Of a stretch of DNA of 64,000 bases, positions 32,666 through 44,565 are shown piece by piece. The stretch covers positions 1,550,001-1,614,000 of the forward strand of contig NC_057371.1 in assembly GCF_016906535.1 (NCBI RefSeq), written 5' to 3'. Position 1 is the stretch's first letter. Every line of letters begins with the position of its first letter. The position numbers and the translations under genes are program-made. The notes under the pieces are model-generated. The model worked only from the letters and a program-made list of their open reading frames with translations. It made no database searches and was not told the DNA's origin. Source of the stretch: Rhizoctonia solani. Taxonomy: Eukaryota > Basidiomycota > Agaricomycetes > Cantharellales > Ceratobasidiaceae.

Positions 32666-34879
32666 ATGCCGGCGTCGAACGATAAAAAGGAACGAGGCCC
32701 CAGTCAACTTCGTTCGCCTGGGAGACCTTCGCTTGGCTGGGCGGCAGTTATGGTTGCCATTGTATTCGCCCTATTTGCATCTGCTGTGTTCAAATGGGTC
32801 CTCGTAGGGGTATGGACTGGACAGTCCGCGGAGATTGTGCCGGGTTGTTGGACAAGATAAATGGTAAGTTTGCGCACACGCTATCGGCAATTGATTGACC
32901 AGGTTTTCTCGATCGATAGGTGTGGAAAACATTACAAGTGAGTGGGGTTGTTGTCCACCTTCTAACACCCGACTGACTTGCACAACTACAAGGCCAGGTC
33001 TACCCGCTCAACCACCAGGAGGAAACTTTCCGATTCCTACGACTTCGACCAAACCTCTCCTTCGCTTCGAGTGTTGGCCTGGTCTGCGACCTTACGTCTC
33101 CGAGCTCGATTCCACCGGTTCGGTTCTCTTCTCTGTGTCAACCGTTAATCAATCACCTGGTGCGGCGTACGACCCCGTTAAAGATGGATCCGTTTTTCGC
33201 GTTTCTGCGCAAGTCGATGGAAAAGACGTCACCTCGAACTTGAATCTGTCCGTGAACACAGTCATTGAGGAGGACAAGTTTACTTGGTCCGAACTTGGAC
33301 TCACTCCGAGAAAGGATGTATACAACCTTACCTGCACTGCAACTTCTGCCAGGAGTGGGAATAGCTTCCAGCACAGTTCCACAATAACCTACTTGCCTCC
33401 TAAACCTGATGCTATTGGAAATGTTGTCCAGACCGATGGCCGAACGGGTGCTCTGCTGGTATCCGAGGCTGGTAAACGAATTCCAATTTTGCCATTTGGA
33501 TTCTACACCGGGTTCGGGGGGTATTTGGACCAAAACTTGACGATTTTGGATGATATCAAGAAGGAGGGGTACGTGCTAATCCTCAGTTTACAAGAAGGAA
33601 ACTGTTTAACGAGTCTCAGATACAACTTCGTGCACCCAGTCCCCACGTTTGATAATGCAACCGCTCTCGAGCTCGTGTTGGATCGAATGGAAGAACTGGG
33701 GCTATGGCTTGTGTATGATATGAGATGGTACGCCCCGTTAACTGAAAACACAACACTCTACTTAGCTTTGAAATACAGGACATACAAAAACCTCACAGTT
33801 GTCCGTTCAGAAATCGAATCTGTCAAGAAAAGGAAGAATATTCTAACCTGGTATACCGCGGACGAGTAAGTCCTAATCAAGTATACTATCAAACAGATAT
33901 CTAACTCCACACCAGACCAGACGGCTGGGAAGATCTCTGGATGCCCCCCTGAAAGCCGCGGAGTTAATTAACGAACTTGATGGGTACCATCCAGTTGCCT
34001 TGGTATGTTTCAACCAGTCCGAAGTTCTAAGCAGGTTTCAACTTATATCCCGAATCAGGTTCTTAATTGCCAAGACTACTATTTTGCCGAGTATACCGCT
34101 GGGTCTCAGATTATCCTCCAAGATACATACCCAATCGGAGTTAACGCGACATGGTCTACCGTGTGGAACACACCCTGCACGCCGGAGCTTGGGGATTGCG
34201 GATGTGACAACTGCGAGGGCCGATTGGAGGATATCGCCGACCGAGTCGACCAGTACCGAGATCGACTTGTTTGGCAAGGTCGAACCAGGGACGCAGTTGT
34301 TTGGAGTGTGCCTCAGGCGTTCGGTGAAGAAAGGTGGGTGATGTGATGTCTCCTTGATCTACAGAAGGTGGCTCAACCATGTGGTGTTGCCTGGGTAGCT
34401 ACTGGCCGAGGAAGCCTACGTCTCAAGAACTCGCTCTTGAGATGCTTCTAGCTATTAATCACGGTAGCCTCGGTGAGTAGTAACTGAACAGATGGCCGAA
34501 TGCATTCTCACGATTTGCGACAGGTATCATGCCTTGGATAGACAGCTCATCCAATATAGGAATCCGCACTGGTGTTTCCCCCGTGGCAAAAACTATTCCG
34601 ACTCTCACGCCATATATCCTCGGAGGAAAGAGTGTCATCTCCAGGCCAAAAGTTACAGGCGCAAATAGGATAGATGTAACAACTTGGTCCATGGGCGGAA
34701 AAACGTTGCTCATTGCACTCAATCTCAACGACGCATCCGCTCAAGCTCATATCCAACTGGATCAATCGAATTCTAACCCAACAGTTCTCTTCCAGAATGG
34801 GGTAAAGATATTGAAAGAGAGTAAGAATGCAGTTGGCATCCAGTTTCAACCGCTGAGTAGCATAATTGCCATATTGTAA
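32666..34879 (+). CDS. Uncharacterised membrane-anchored, glycoside-hydrolase-like protein
   Basis: The ATG at 32666 (MPASNDKKERGPSQLRSP) precedes one hydrophobic span, WAAVMVAIVFALFASAVFKW, giving type II topology. The lumenal or external part has a beta-rich N-terminal region with many N-glycosylation sequons (NLS, NLT, NTT, NAT). A TIM-barrel-like part follows: ILPFGFYTGFGGYLDQN, LDDIKKEGYVLIL, LDRMEELGLWLVYDMRWY, KNILTWYTADEPDGWEDLW and YYFAEYTAGSQIILQDTYPI. YTADEPDGW resembles the acid/base region of clan-A-type hydrolases, followed by a cysteine cluster (CTPELGDCGCDNC) and EMLLAINHGSLGIMPW. The end (NAVGIQFQPLSSIIAIL) looks like a beta-sandwich. Frame breaks near 32806-32812 and 33939-33943 each fit one missing G. 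Substrate unknown; carbohydrate hydrolase is inference. It converges with the Nudix gene, 52 bp apart. Confidence 0.65.
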
Positions 34880-34931
34880 TGCATTGTCTCCAATATATTA
34901 CTACAAGCGTATCGGATTCCAGCCGATGCAT

Positions 34932-36398
34932 TCATAATTTGCTTTTTGGTACCAATTTCTCATCCCAAGGTCCCCATTCTTTTAGATCTTCTGCCCGGGC
35001 TGCCTCCCTCAAGACGGGTACTGTTCGCATTGCAGTCGCAAATCTCTGTTCAGTTGACCTTTGATTTGGTGCTTTAAGCTCAAAATCTGGGACCTGGGGG
35101 CTATACGCGACAATGGCTGTTTGTAAAAGGATAGACCTTTGAAGCCCCACCCGATCTAATTTCAGTATTTGGGATGATACGTCTAAAATCGGCACTCACG
35201 CTGTTAAGCCGAAGATCGGCTTGACGCCTTGTTCTTCGCGGCCCGTTAGGAAACGATGGAAACGCACAGGCTCTTTGGCTGGACCCCAGGCCACATCAAC
35301 GTACGAATGATACGGGGCGACTGCGGGTTGCTCTGGTGGTGGATAGGCTGCCGGACCTCGTGCATGGTAAGAAGCCGTGGCGAATTTCGGACGCTTTGAC
35401 TGGAATAGTTTCTTTTGTGACGACGTGTGCTTTTCAGAAGTTGGCGTTGGATCTGATATAGATTCCTGTCTAGCGGGAGGCGGAGGGAGTGACCTTATGG
35501 CACCGTCCGAAGGAGGGTGTGATCCAAGTGGAAAAAGAGACGCAGGGGGCTCTTCATAAAGGAATGCTCGCAGTGGTGAGTGAAGAGTAGGTCAACTTCA
35601 GGGGCATTTAATTTGGGTTTTAATGACTGATCCTTAATAAGGACGACTACACTATTTGTAACACATTAGTTGGCCATGATGACTACTCGAAAGGGCTTAC
35701 GGTGTTACGATCAAGCTATTTCCGGATACTAATATACCACGTTCGTATGTTAGAATTGGCGAATGGTCTCCGTGCTAGCACAACTCACAGAATGGTTCCA
35801 ACGTGCACAGAAACTTGATCCGGCGCTTGTCTATCGGCAGGCCAACCTGCATGCAACTTTAGTCTACGGCCAGAATACGGCTGATACGCACGCACTTCCT
35901 CGAACGCCTCTCTCCTCTGTGTGATGTTTTACTCAGTTTAATCACTGGGTTTATACATGCTGCAACTCACCGCCGTATCCTCGATTGATCTGTCATTTGG
36001 TTCCATCCTCCCACCGGGCAAGGATGTGTCGCCTCCATAAGTTCTGAGACCCAGTGATCGACTGAAGCTACGACTTAGTAGACCGCATATAGACAAACTT
36101 AAGACTTGCCGACTCAGCAGGATATAGATGTCGCCTAGTCTTCCAACAAAAAGAGCAACCAGTACCGCGGCCTGCCGCGAACGAGGGAACCTTTTGGTTT
36201 GGCCTGGTGGAGGGTACGAAGGAACATGTTGTGCCAATTGTTCTAATGCACTACAAGGGTCTTTATATTATTATGAGTACTGATCAGGTAGAACATCACC
36301 CACATCACTGATTCAGGTTTAAGCACTATTTCATCGCCCGTAACGGACTTGAGTTTCGAATCGTTTTGGCTCATGTTTTTTAACGACTGACGAGGCAT
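34932..36398 (-). CDS. Nudix hydrolase, peroxisomal CoA-diphosphatase (Pcd1/NUDT7)-like
   Basis: The N-terminal fold is PRSRQAAVLVALFVGRLGDI then YILLSR, as in CoA diphosphatases that cleave (acyl-)CoA to phosphopantetheine and 3',5'-ADP. The Nudix box is spread over exons: RTYGGDTSLPGGRMEPNDRS, IEDTARREAFEEV (GX5EX7REXXEE present), followed after an intron by GLPIDKRRIKFLCTLEPF and VVVLIKDQSLKPKLNAPEVD. A proline/serine-rich insert (LPPPPARQESISDPTPTSE) leads to VDVAWGPAKEPVRFHRFLTG, REEQGVKPIFGLTAA and ILLQTAIVAYSPQVPDFE. It ends EKLVPKSKL, a C-terminal SKL that is a textbook PTS1 peroxisome signal. One intron (about 36110-36076) has a GC donor. One missing C is suspected near 35573-35577. 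The start is uncertain; an ATG at 36398 would need an intron to join. Confidence 0.85.
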
Positions 36399-36702
36399 GA
36401 TGGGTCCCCCTTTATAACTATAGATCGAGAGCTGGAGACGTGAGAATCGAGTGGGGTAGTGGTGGAAAGCTGGCGTTCCGGCCATCGGGTCGTGTTTCTG
36501 CCGAGGACTTGAGCGGCCAACGCGTTCACGTGGCTGTACTGAAATGACATTTCCACTACGCCACGGCAGGTGGCTTTGACTGAGCTTGAGAGGATCGTAC
36601 CGATGAAACTATACTAAACTAAAAAATACATTCAATCGAAGTAGAATGGCTGTTTATGAGAGGGGATGATAGCTACATGCGTTATAATTTACTTGAAGTT
36701 GA

Positions 36703-38277
36703 TTACTGAACAGGGGGAAGGTGCAGCCCTGGTGTATGACGTCTAACCCAATCCCAAAAGTCCGCACCATATCTGTAGTATACAACACCAAAAGACGCTC
36801 CCGCAAGATGCGCCCAATGATCGAAAGTTCTAAGAAGGGATAAGTACTAACCTTTTGGCTGCGTAGGCTCTCTAGCTTACCTCCATCCGCGGATAATTCC
36901 AATAATATCAAGACAAACCATTCCTCCAACTCCAGCTCCAATTGGGAGTGAAACAAACGGGAGGAAAATGAGAGACACACTTGCGTCGGGGTATGCCAAA
37001 GCGGATGCAGTGACTGCGGCATAGATCGCCCCGGAAGCACCAAGAGACGGGCAATAACGCCATGCGCTCTAGACGCTGCAATCGCCTCGGTTCTAATTGA
37101 AGTCGATGTAAGGGTTCGGAGCAAAGCGGGAAGCCTAACGCGCGTAGAGATTATATGCGATACATAGGAAGAAAAATCCAGCTGTTCGGGATTTGTCAGT
37201 GATTTTGACGATAAAAAAAAAGGCCAGGCCCCATACCTGTTAGGAAGAAAGCCATGAAATGGTACATGCTGGTGGATTCTGGAAGTCCGGACGGCACCAA
37301 AGCTTGCTTGTTCCTCAGCAACGCATTCGCAGCGGTCCCTGTGTATTCGAAAATTCAACCCACTGGTTATTGGTACATCGGAGCCGACTTACCAAAGGAT
37401 AAAAGTGCAAGTGAGTTGAATGCAAGGTGCATAAATGCCGAGTGGCTGAAAATGCTAGTAGCCATAGTGTGATGCCTACCAGAGAGTGGATCGTGTAAAA
37501 AGTGGCGTCTCATTACTCCTCTCAGTGCTGGAATTTGCCAGGCCACAAAAATGGAAGCACATAACCCTGAGGATCAATCGATTCTTGAATAAATATCCGG
37601 TGAGGGAGAGTTCTAATATAATATACCTGTGATCATCATGCTCGTCTGGCGTCCTTCGCCTGCGCCTAACCAATTGTTGGCTGCAATATAAGCAGTACGA
37701 TTCACAAATACACGAACAGCGACAGGCAGCAAAGCAGTGTTATCCCGTAAAGAGCTCAAATGCTCAGTGAGTCTCTACAATCAACTCAAATTATCCACAT
37801 GTCCACATTGAATTAGCTGAATACTTACCTGCTTCAAGTCCAATACACGCGCCCTACGAAGCTCAAAGCTCCCGGGAGCAGTAAGTCCTCTCCACCATTG
37901 TCCTGCTCCGAGCTTTTCTGCCCAGTACTGTGTGTCCCGGTTCGTAGCCGTGCCGGCCGCATAGTAAGCAAGGCCGGACAAGCCGACAACAAACTAGCAT
38001 AGAATAATAGTGAGTTTTCTCTGTATGTATTATACTGTAGGCTTACGAGAGTGGGACTAGTTAAAGAGGGTGCAGTAAACTGTTCTGCAAATGTAGAATT
38101 TGTCCGTGGTGAGCCCGACCCATGATGTCCATAGTGCCCATGAGTATCGCGTCGGGGCAAGAATCGTTGGTAAGAGGCCCACAGATTTCGTCTAGTTGAA
38201 TACCCATTCACTCGTGCCAGATTGTGTACGTGCGACCGCGAGACCCGCAAATTAGCCAGTAGTATACTGATGGCCAT
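36703..38277 (-). CDS. Mitochondrial rhomboid intramembrane protease (PARL/Pcp1-like)
   Basis: Rhomboids cut membrane proteins within the bilayer; the mitochondrial form processes proteins such as Mgm1/OPA1. The ATG at 38277 opens an Arg-rich presequence (MAISILLANLRVSRSHVHNL), then YSTRRNLWASYQRFLPRR. First membrane span: LVFVVGLSGLAYYAAGTATN. After several exons, the rhomboid core holds HSAFMHLAFNSLALLSFG-like sequence read across 37350-37480, then FLTAGFFSSYVSHIIS. The catalytic Ser is in LGASGAIYAAVTASALAYPD (about 37045). The His is in TFDHWAHLAGASFGVVYYRYG (truncated here: DHWAHLAGASFGVVYY), ending LHLPPVQ at 36703. At least six short introns. The exact exon ends in the middle part are uncertain, but both catalytic residues are clear. 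Confidence 0.88.
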
Positions 38278-38993
38278 GGCTGCCGAGTGGGCCCAAAAGC
38301 TAACGCAATTGCCTCAAATTGACAATTAACCCACGTGATATTGTAACGTACTGTAATCAGGTTAGAGGCGCCCAAGACCAACTCGTCCGTGTAACCATTA
38401 CTCTGGTCCCTTAAGCGTCGCTTCGGTCAATATGTTGTGTTGTCTTCACATATACCTTCATATTTGATACATTGTGATCTTCTCCGCGTGGAACTGTATC
38501 CCCTGATACCAGGAAAGCCAATCTGCGGAACCGAAGTGGGCACACGGCACATAGTCCTTGGATGACCATCAATTATCCATGTGTCAACCTCCTTCCCCTC
38601 GTCCCTCAATAGGGTATCTCTCCGGGGCCGGTATATCTTGAGCCCATACAATGGAAGTTTCCTCCAGTTTTTCCCTGACATCGCTTGATAATATATGGCG
38701 AATGAAAAACATCAGATGATTATTCTATTATCAACCATCAGGGCACCCACATACTGACCAGACCCAGGACCTTGCGCAACCCCGATTAAGTACATGTTCC
38801 CCTAAGAACCCCTTTCGTGTAACAATACGGTTCAACCCCGTGAGTGGACCCCACTCTCAAGCGGTGATGTTGGTTTCAAACCGAGCTCCTTTAAAACCCC
38901 CTCTCACCACTCTTGATTCTGTAGTTTGTCCTCTTCACTCTCTTTGGCTTGGGTCTGCTCACAGGTTTCTGCTCATCATCGTGTATAACGAAG
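38278..38993. other. Divergent promoter region between rhomboid and WSC-glyoxal oxidase genes
   Basis: In 716 nt, a minus-strand frame at 38681-38427 begins with ATG and has 84 codons (MSGKNWRKLPLYGLKIYRP) but no domain I recognise; it may be a small gene or chance. The last 100 nt are the pyrimidine-rich leader of the glyoxal oxidase gene. Confidence 0.4.
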
Positions 38994-41900
38994 ATGGCTG
39001 CCTACCTCTTACTGTCTTTACCCTTGTTTCAGCTTTCGCATGCTCTCTCTGTTCAACAAAATTCGCTCGTTACAATTATCCCAACCAATAGCCTTCTAGG
39101 AAGAGCACCTCCAGTACTTCCTTCGGGATGGACTTATAAGTCTTGTGTTCGCGAGCCGTCTTCGGGTCGCACACTGACCGGTAGGTTGTTCTCTTCTATG
39201 CCAGCATAATCATTCGTACTTACAATAAAGCCTAGGCTACTCTTTCACTTCTTCCTCTATGACAGTCGATTTGTGTGTTTCGGCTTGTGCCACCCGAGGT
39301 TATTCCTTGGCTGGCGCCGAATACGCAAACGAGTGTTATTGCGGAAATTCATTTGCTGGAGCAGCAACCGGCGGAGGCTCCGTCCCTCCCGAATCTGAGT
39401 GCAACATGGCTTGCGCTGGTGATGCTTCCCAAACATGTGGAGCTGGTAATCGACTTTCGGTTTATGCAAATAGCCAAATAACTCCCGGTGCACCTGCATT
39501 ACCCCCAGGGTGGAGCTCAACTTCAAAGTGCATCACGGAAGCTAGTACTGGTCGCGCATTGACTGGGAACTCGTTTACCTCCAAAGGTTTGACCCTGGAC
39601 CAGTGCGTCGATGTATGCGATCAAACAGGGTTTCAGTATGCTGGAGCCGAGGTATGTCATTTTCGAATGTTTGACTCCTACGCATCTAAGTCTTTGATCT
39701 TTAGTACGGCGCTGAGTGTTATTGTTCGAACTCTGTTTCCACTGCAAATGGTGGAGGCGTAGAAGTTGCAGCATCAGAGTGCAACATGAATTGCGCAGGT
39801 ACTTACATCCTATTTGATCCCCGTCAAGGTGTTTAACTCGAGCCTTTTGACAGGCAACCCACAACAAAAATGTGGCGCTGGATACCGGATCACACTCTTT
39901 AGTAAAACTCCTAGCACTGACCCTATACCAACGGGATGGACGAAAAACTTTTGCACTGTGGATCAGAGTGCCCGCGTCCTCGATGGGTATAGCTTCACCG
40001 ATGGCTCTTCAATGTCACCTGCAACTTGCATCGCGGCTTGTGCTCAGCGCAACTTCGTTCTGGGTATGTTGTAGGCGTTGAACAGTGTTGGCTGGCGCGA
40101 TACTAAATTCAATGCCTGGATAAAGCCGGTGTCGAAAACGGGAACGAGTGCCACTGTGGGAACACCATCAAGCAGGCCTACCCTACCAAGGACAGCGATT
40201 GCAGAGTCTCTTGCTCAGGAGACGACGCCCAGTTTTGCGGTGGCGGGTGGCGTCTAATGGTTTATATCAAGGTACTTAGATAACTCAATAATAAGGAGTT
40301 TGCCTAACCGGGTATACATGATTTAGGCCCCTGGTACTCCGACCGGTTCCAACGCATGGACCTTGGTGCCAGGGGGGAACTCCGGCGTGTAAGAGCTTCT
40401 TTGAGATTTAGTTCTGTATCTCACTGTTATTTCAGTGTTATGACTCATGTCGCGGTGACTACAAGCGATACAATGCTAGTAATCGACCGTAAGGAAGACA
40501 ATCCTCTACTCAAGGCTGATGGTAAACCGGCCTGGGGAGCTGTTTGGAACTTACAATCAAACACTGCTCGGCCCTTGAACATTGCAACTCATTCATTCTG
40601 TTCATCCGGTAACTTCTTGTCGAACGGGACTCGTAAGTCTTCTTTTAAGAGAGTTGTTGAAAGCGCAAAGATGACTGATTGATCTAGTTGCTAACTTTGG
40701 GGGTCATCCTTATACTGACCGAAACGGGGAAGCGGTTTCGGATGGTCAACAGGGAATCCGGCTTTTTAACCCTTGTTCTGCCTCCGGAAACTGCGATATA
40801 TATGAGAACCCCACGGTGGGTTCCACACACTATAGCCTTCAAACCGTTTTCTTATTGCAATCAATCTAGCGCATTCGATTAACTTCTGATCGATGGTATC
40901 CGTCTTCTGCTCGTTTGCACGACGGGTCAGTGATTATACTCGGAGGACAGATCACCGCAGGATGGACAAATAGCGGTAGGTAAATTAGGAGCTGTCTAAT
41001 CACAAACTGATTGTGGTCCAGAGTCTGTCAATAACCCAACTTATGAGTTCTTCCCGGCCAAAAACATTAATGGATATAACGGTAAGCCAAGCTTGAGTAC
41101 TTAGCTATTGGTTACTGATACTCAAATGATATAGGTCTTCAAATACCGTCCCAATTTTTCAAGGACACGCTTCCTCACAATACATTCCCTCACGTCTTGT
41201 AAGTAAATTCAGTTTATTGAAATGACGATGAACTTCACTGTTCTACTAGCGCACTCCCAAGCAAAAAAATATTTGTTGCGGCGAACAACCAAGCTAGTAA
41301 GCGCCCCAACTTAATCATGGAATAGTTAGTTTGATAATTGATTTGCGCTGTAGTGCTTCTCGATTGGGAAAACAATATCGAGACTAGGCTACCTAACTTC
41401 CCGAATGGTCAGCGTGTTGTATATCCGATGAACGCTGCCGGTGAGCCAAACTCCCCGTGTGATTAGGTGGTGGTACTAATAAACCCGCCAGGTGTGCTTC
41501 TGCCTTTGACGCCGGCAAATAATTACACTCCTGAGATCCTGATTTGCGGCGGGTCGCATTTATCGTAAGTATATGCTCATATGGTCCCTCGCCGGAGCTT
41601 ATCGGCACTCTAGTGATGAGCTCAATGGTGAAGAAATCGACGCTCAGCATGATTATGCTAGTGCACAATGCTCCCGGATGGTTCTTGATGCTGCCGGCAT
41701 TGCTGCTGGGTGGAAGGTCGAATACATGCCAGAGCCAAGAAGTACGACTTATTTGGCATGATACCTCAAATTTATGCTAATTCGAACTATAGTTATGTCG
41801 GAGGGGGTGCTACTCCCTAATGGTAAAGTTGTTATTATCAACGGAGGTAGGACGGGTACTGCCGGTATGCTGATTTGGTTCGCTCGTGTATATAACTGTC

Positions 41901-42833
41901 CCCACTGATCCCCCAAATAGGGTATGCCAATTCGCAGTATCGGATTGGTGACTCCAATGCCGATAACCCGACTTTTACTCCGCTGTTGTATGACCCTTCG
42001 TTGCCAGCGGGGCAGAGGTTCACCCATGCCAATATGCCGACTAGTATTATCGGAAGGCTATACCATAGTGTTGCGTACGTACTCACATGCTGTGAATATG
42101 CCTGGTACAGTGGCCTAAGTGCTCCTTGGTTCTCTAGCACCCTCCTTCCCTCTGGCGCAATACTAATTGGAGGATCCAATCCAAATGACGACATGGAGAC
42201 CCGGCCATGGCCTTCGGAATACCGAGTCGAATATCTCAACCCGGTAAGGCGTGCGATTTTGCCCTACTTAATTGGTCTAATTTTTGCATTCAGTCCTACA
42301 TGTTTGTCGAGAGACCAACATACACCGGCCTTCCAGCAGTGGTCAATTATGGCGCTACCTTCACGTTATCGGTCTCTGTTCCATCGTCGACTGCCACAGT
42401 CAAAGTTGTACTCATGGACTTAGGTTTCATAACACATTCGGTTCATATGGATCAAAAGGCAGTTGAATTGGTGTCTACTCTTTCAGCGGATAGGAAGACT
42501 TTGACCGTCATTGGACCACCCAATGCACCAGGTAAACCAATCTTATTCCCATAATCTTGGTCCCTTTTCTTATTTTCGTACGCAGTTTATTCCCCTGGTC
42601 CAGGATGGATATTTGTAGTTGTTGGGGATACTCCTTCAGTAGCCCAAAAGCTCATTATTGGGACCGGTGCATCGCCACCCAAGGACGATGCTGCGACTGC
42701 GAAGTAAGTAGTCCTTTATTGCTTGCACTAAACATAGTATTAATCTCACGACAGCATGCTTGCCAACACCGCTAACCCTATATCGGGCCCTCACAGGAGA
42801 CGTCACACACGTCGCCGCCGTTATATGCTGTAG
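38994..42833 (+). CDS. Secreted copper radical oxidase (glyoxal oxidase) with three N-terminal WSC domains
   Basis: Glyoxal oxidases turn aldehydes such as glyoxal and methylglyoxal into acids and make H2O2 for lignin-degrading peroxidases. Signal peptide: MAAYLLLSLPLFQLSHALS from the ATG at 38994. Three WSC domains (cysteine-rich, carbohydrate-binding) follow at about 39115-39470, 39500-39895 and 39925-40270, each with the GAEY..ECYCGN-type core and a CNMACAGD..CGAG-type end. The oxidase domain then shows the Cys of the Cys-Tyr cofactor (SFCSSGNFLSNG, 40595), its Tyr (SDRWYPSSARLHDGSVIILG), the axial Tyr and His ligand (GRLYHSVATLLPSGAILIGG, interrupted by an intron) and the last His (GFITHSVHMDQKAVEL). 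The C-terminus is basic (RRRHTRRRRYML). About 17 short introns; no frame break is needed. Confidence 0.93.
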
Positions 42834-43078
42834 CATCATTTGTATTGACTGTGGATATGGACAAATATATGTTTTTTCTAGATAACAGTTGCCACACAGA
42901 ACTTGAGTAAATGCGCCTGGAGGGTTTGACCAATCTGGCAAACTTAGGAATCTTGCTCTATGCGGAAACTAAGGATTGTACCACGTGATCATAGGTCTCG
43001 GCTCGAGCCACATCAACAGCAACGCTGACGCAACAGTCTCAAAACCGATTAATTCAATCTTGAACGCGAAAATCGAAC

Positions 43079-44565
43079 ATGGCTTCGGATAGAGACCAGT
43101 TGATCGCGATGGGTTTCGCCCCCGAACGAATTGACTGTAAGTCGATTGTCATTGCTCTTGGACCATCACAGTAATACGAGATCCTTTCGACATCTTGTTG
43201 TATCAAGGGGCTCTCAAGGCAACTAACAACGCCGGCCTACAACCCGCTATGGATCACATTCTTGAGAATGATGGAAAGCCCGTACCCGATTTGACAAACG
43301 TCGCGAGCACTAATGCACCAGCTCCTACGGCCAATGAGGATCACGAGGAGCTAGAAGCATTGCGCGCTCAATATGGTGGTACCGGTGCTGCCGAAGCCGG
43401 AAAAGCCGAAAATTCAGTCTCTGGTGGCGTTGCCCAGGTTCCTAATAGATATATTTTTCTCTTCCTATTTGTTTCTAACGACATACGCAGTCCATTAAAT
43501 GCTCACAATGCGGAAAGATCTTCCGCGACACTGCACTCGCTAACTTCCATGCTGAGAAATCCGGCCACGACCAATTCGAGGAATCAACTGAAGAAGTAAA
43601 GAATTTATATCACTTAGGTCTTACTAGTACTCATTATTGTACTGAAGATCAAACCTCTTACCGAGGAGGAAAAGAAGCAAAAATTGGCCGAACTTCGTAC
43701 ACGCATGGAAGAAAAGCGCGCTGCCAAAGCTGCCGAAGAGGCCAAAGAGGCCCGAGCAAACGAAGTGATACGACGGAAGGGTGGTCAGGACATGGGTGCT
43801 ATCAAGGAGGAGCTCCAACTTAAGGAAGCCGAAAAAGAGGCCCGGCAAAGGAAGCAAGGTAAAAGATCTTTAGTATTCCCGAAACGCATATTGAATGGAG
43901 TGCAGATAAACTCGATGATGCCAAGGCGAAGGCAGCTGTCCGTGCCCAAATTGAAGCTGATAAAAAAGCGCGCGCTGAGAAAGCAGCGAAAGAAAAGGCG
44001 TTGCGTGAGGTAAGTATATACTATGACCGTATTTTGCAGATACCTCACAATCGAAACCGTACGAAATTCATAGGGACGTGAATACCAACAGCCTCCTGTC
44101 AGCGGTGTTGGTGGTGCAACTAGCGCAAGCGCAGCTGCCCCTGGCGCTAAGAGTTCCGAGTCCCCAAGCACCCGGCTTCAGATTAGGTTGTCGTCCGGCG
44201 GTGCGCCTCTCACCACTACCATGGCTAGCGACAGCAGTATGTTTCATAAGTTGCCCGTTTGAATGTTTCCTGATTTGTTGTCTTATCAAGCTCTGCATGA
44301 GGTAGCGCTCTTTGTAGAATCGCAAAATCCCGCAATCTCCTCCCAAACTGTCACATTCTCCACCACATTTCCTCGGTGAGCTGTTGGGAGACAAGCTCAG
44401 CTCATTTAGGTAACTCACTACATCTCCAGGAAAGTCTTCAGTCGATCAGACTTTACGCGAACCCTCAAGGAGCTCGATCTCGTTCCTTCGGCGGTTAGTT
44501 TGCCACTCAATAAATGCGCTTGTGGCCCCTGAACTTTCGTATTATAGGTTCTTATGGCGTCCTGA
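43079..44565 (+). CDS. UBA-C2H2-UBX domain protein (UBXN1/SAKS1-like)
   Basis: These are adaptors that link ubiquitin to the Cdc48/p97 ATPase. The start is the ATG at 43079. The UBA domain reads MASDRDQLIAMGFAPERIDW and ALKATNNAGLQPAMDHILEN. A C2H2 finger follows an intron: CSQCGKIFRDTALANFHAEK then SGH (43500-43570). Next is a long charged helix, EEEKKQKLAELRTRMEEKRA, with the VIRRKGGQDM element of this family. The UBX domain begins TRLQIRLSSGGAPLTTTMAS then LHEVALFVESQN, with TTFPRKVFSRSDFTRTLKEL, ending in an exon that codes VLMAS. Introns include 43439-43489, 43597-43648, 43860-43910 and 44010-44073. It matches the order in human UBXN1. Confidence 0.92.

Noticed and set aside
38427..38681. 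Minus-strand 84-codon open frame with ATG
   Set aside because: No recognised domain, and another frame over the same bases looks equally coding-like; kept only as a note in the spacer entry.
40063..40128. Apparent stop in the third WSC domain
   Set aside because: A GT-AG intron joins NFVL to AGVENGNECHCGN, the expected WSC core.
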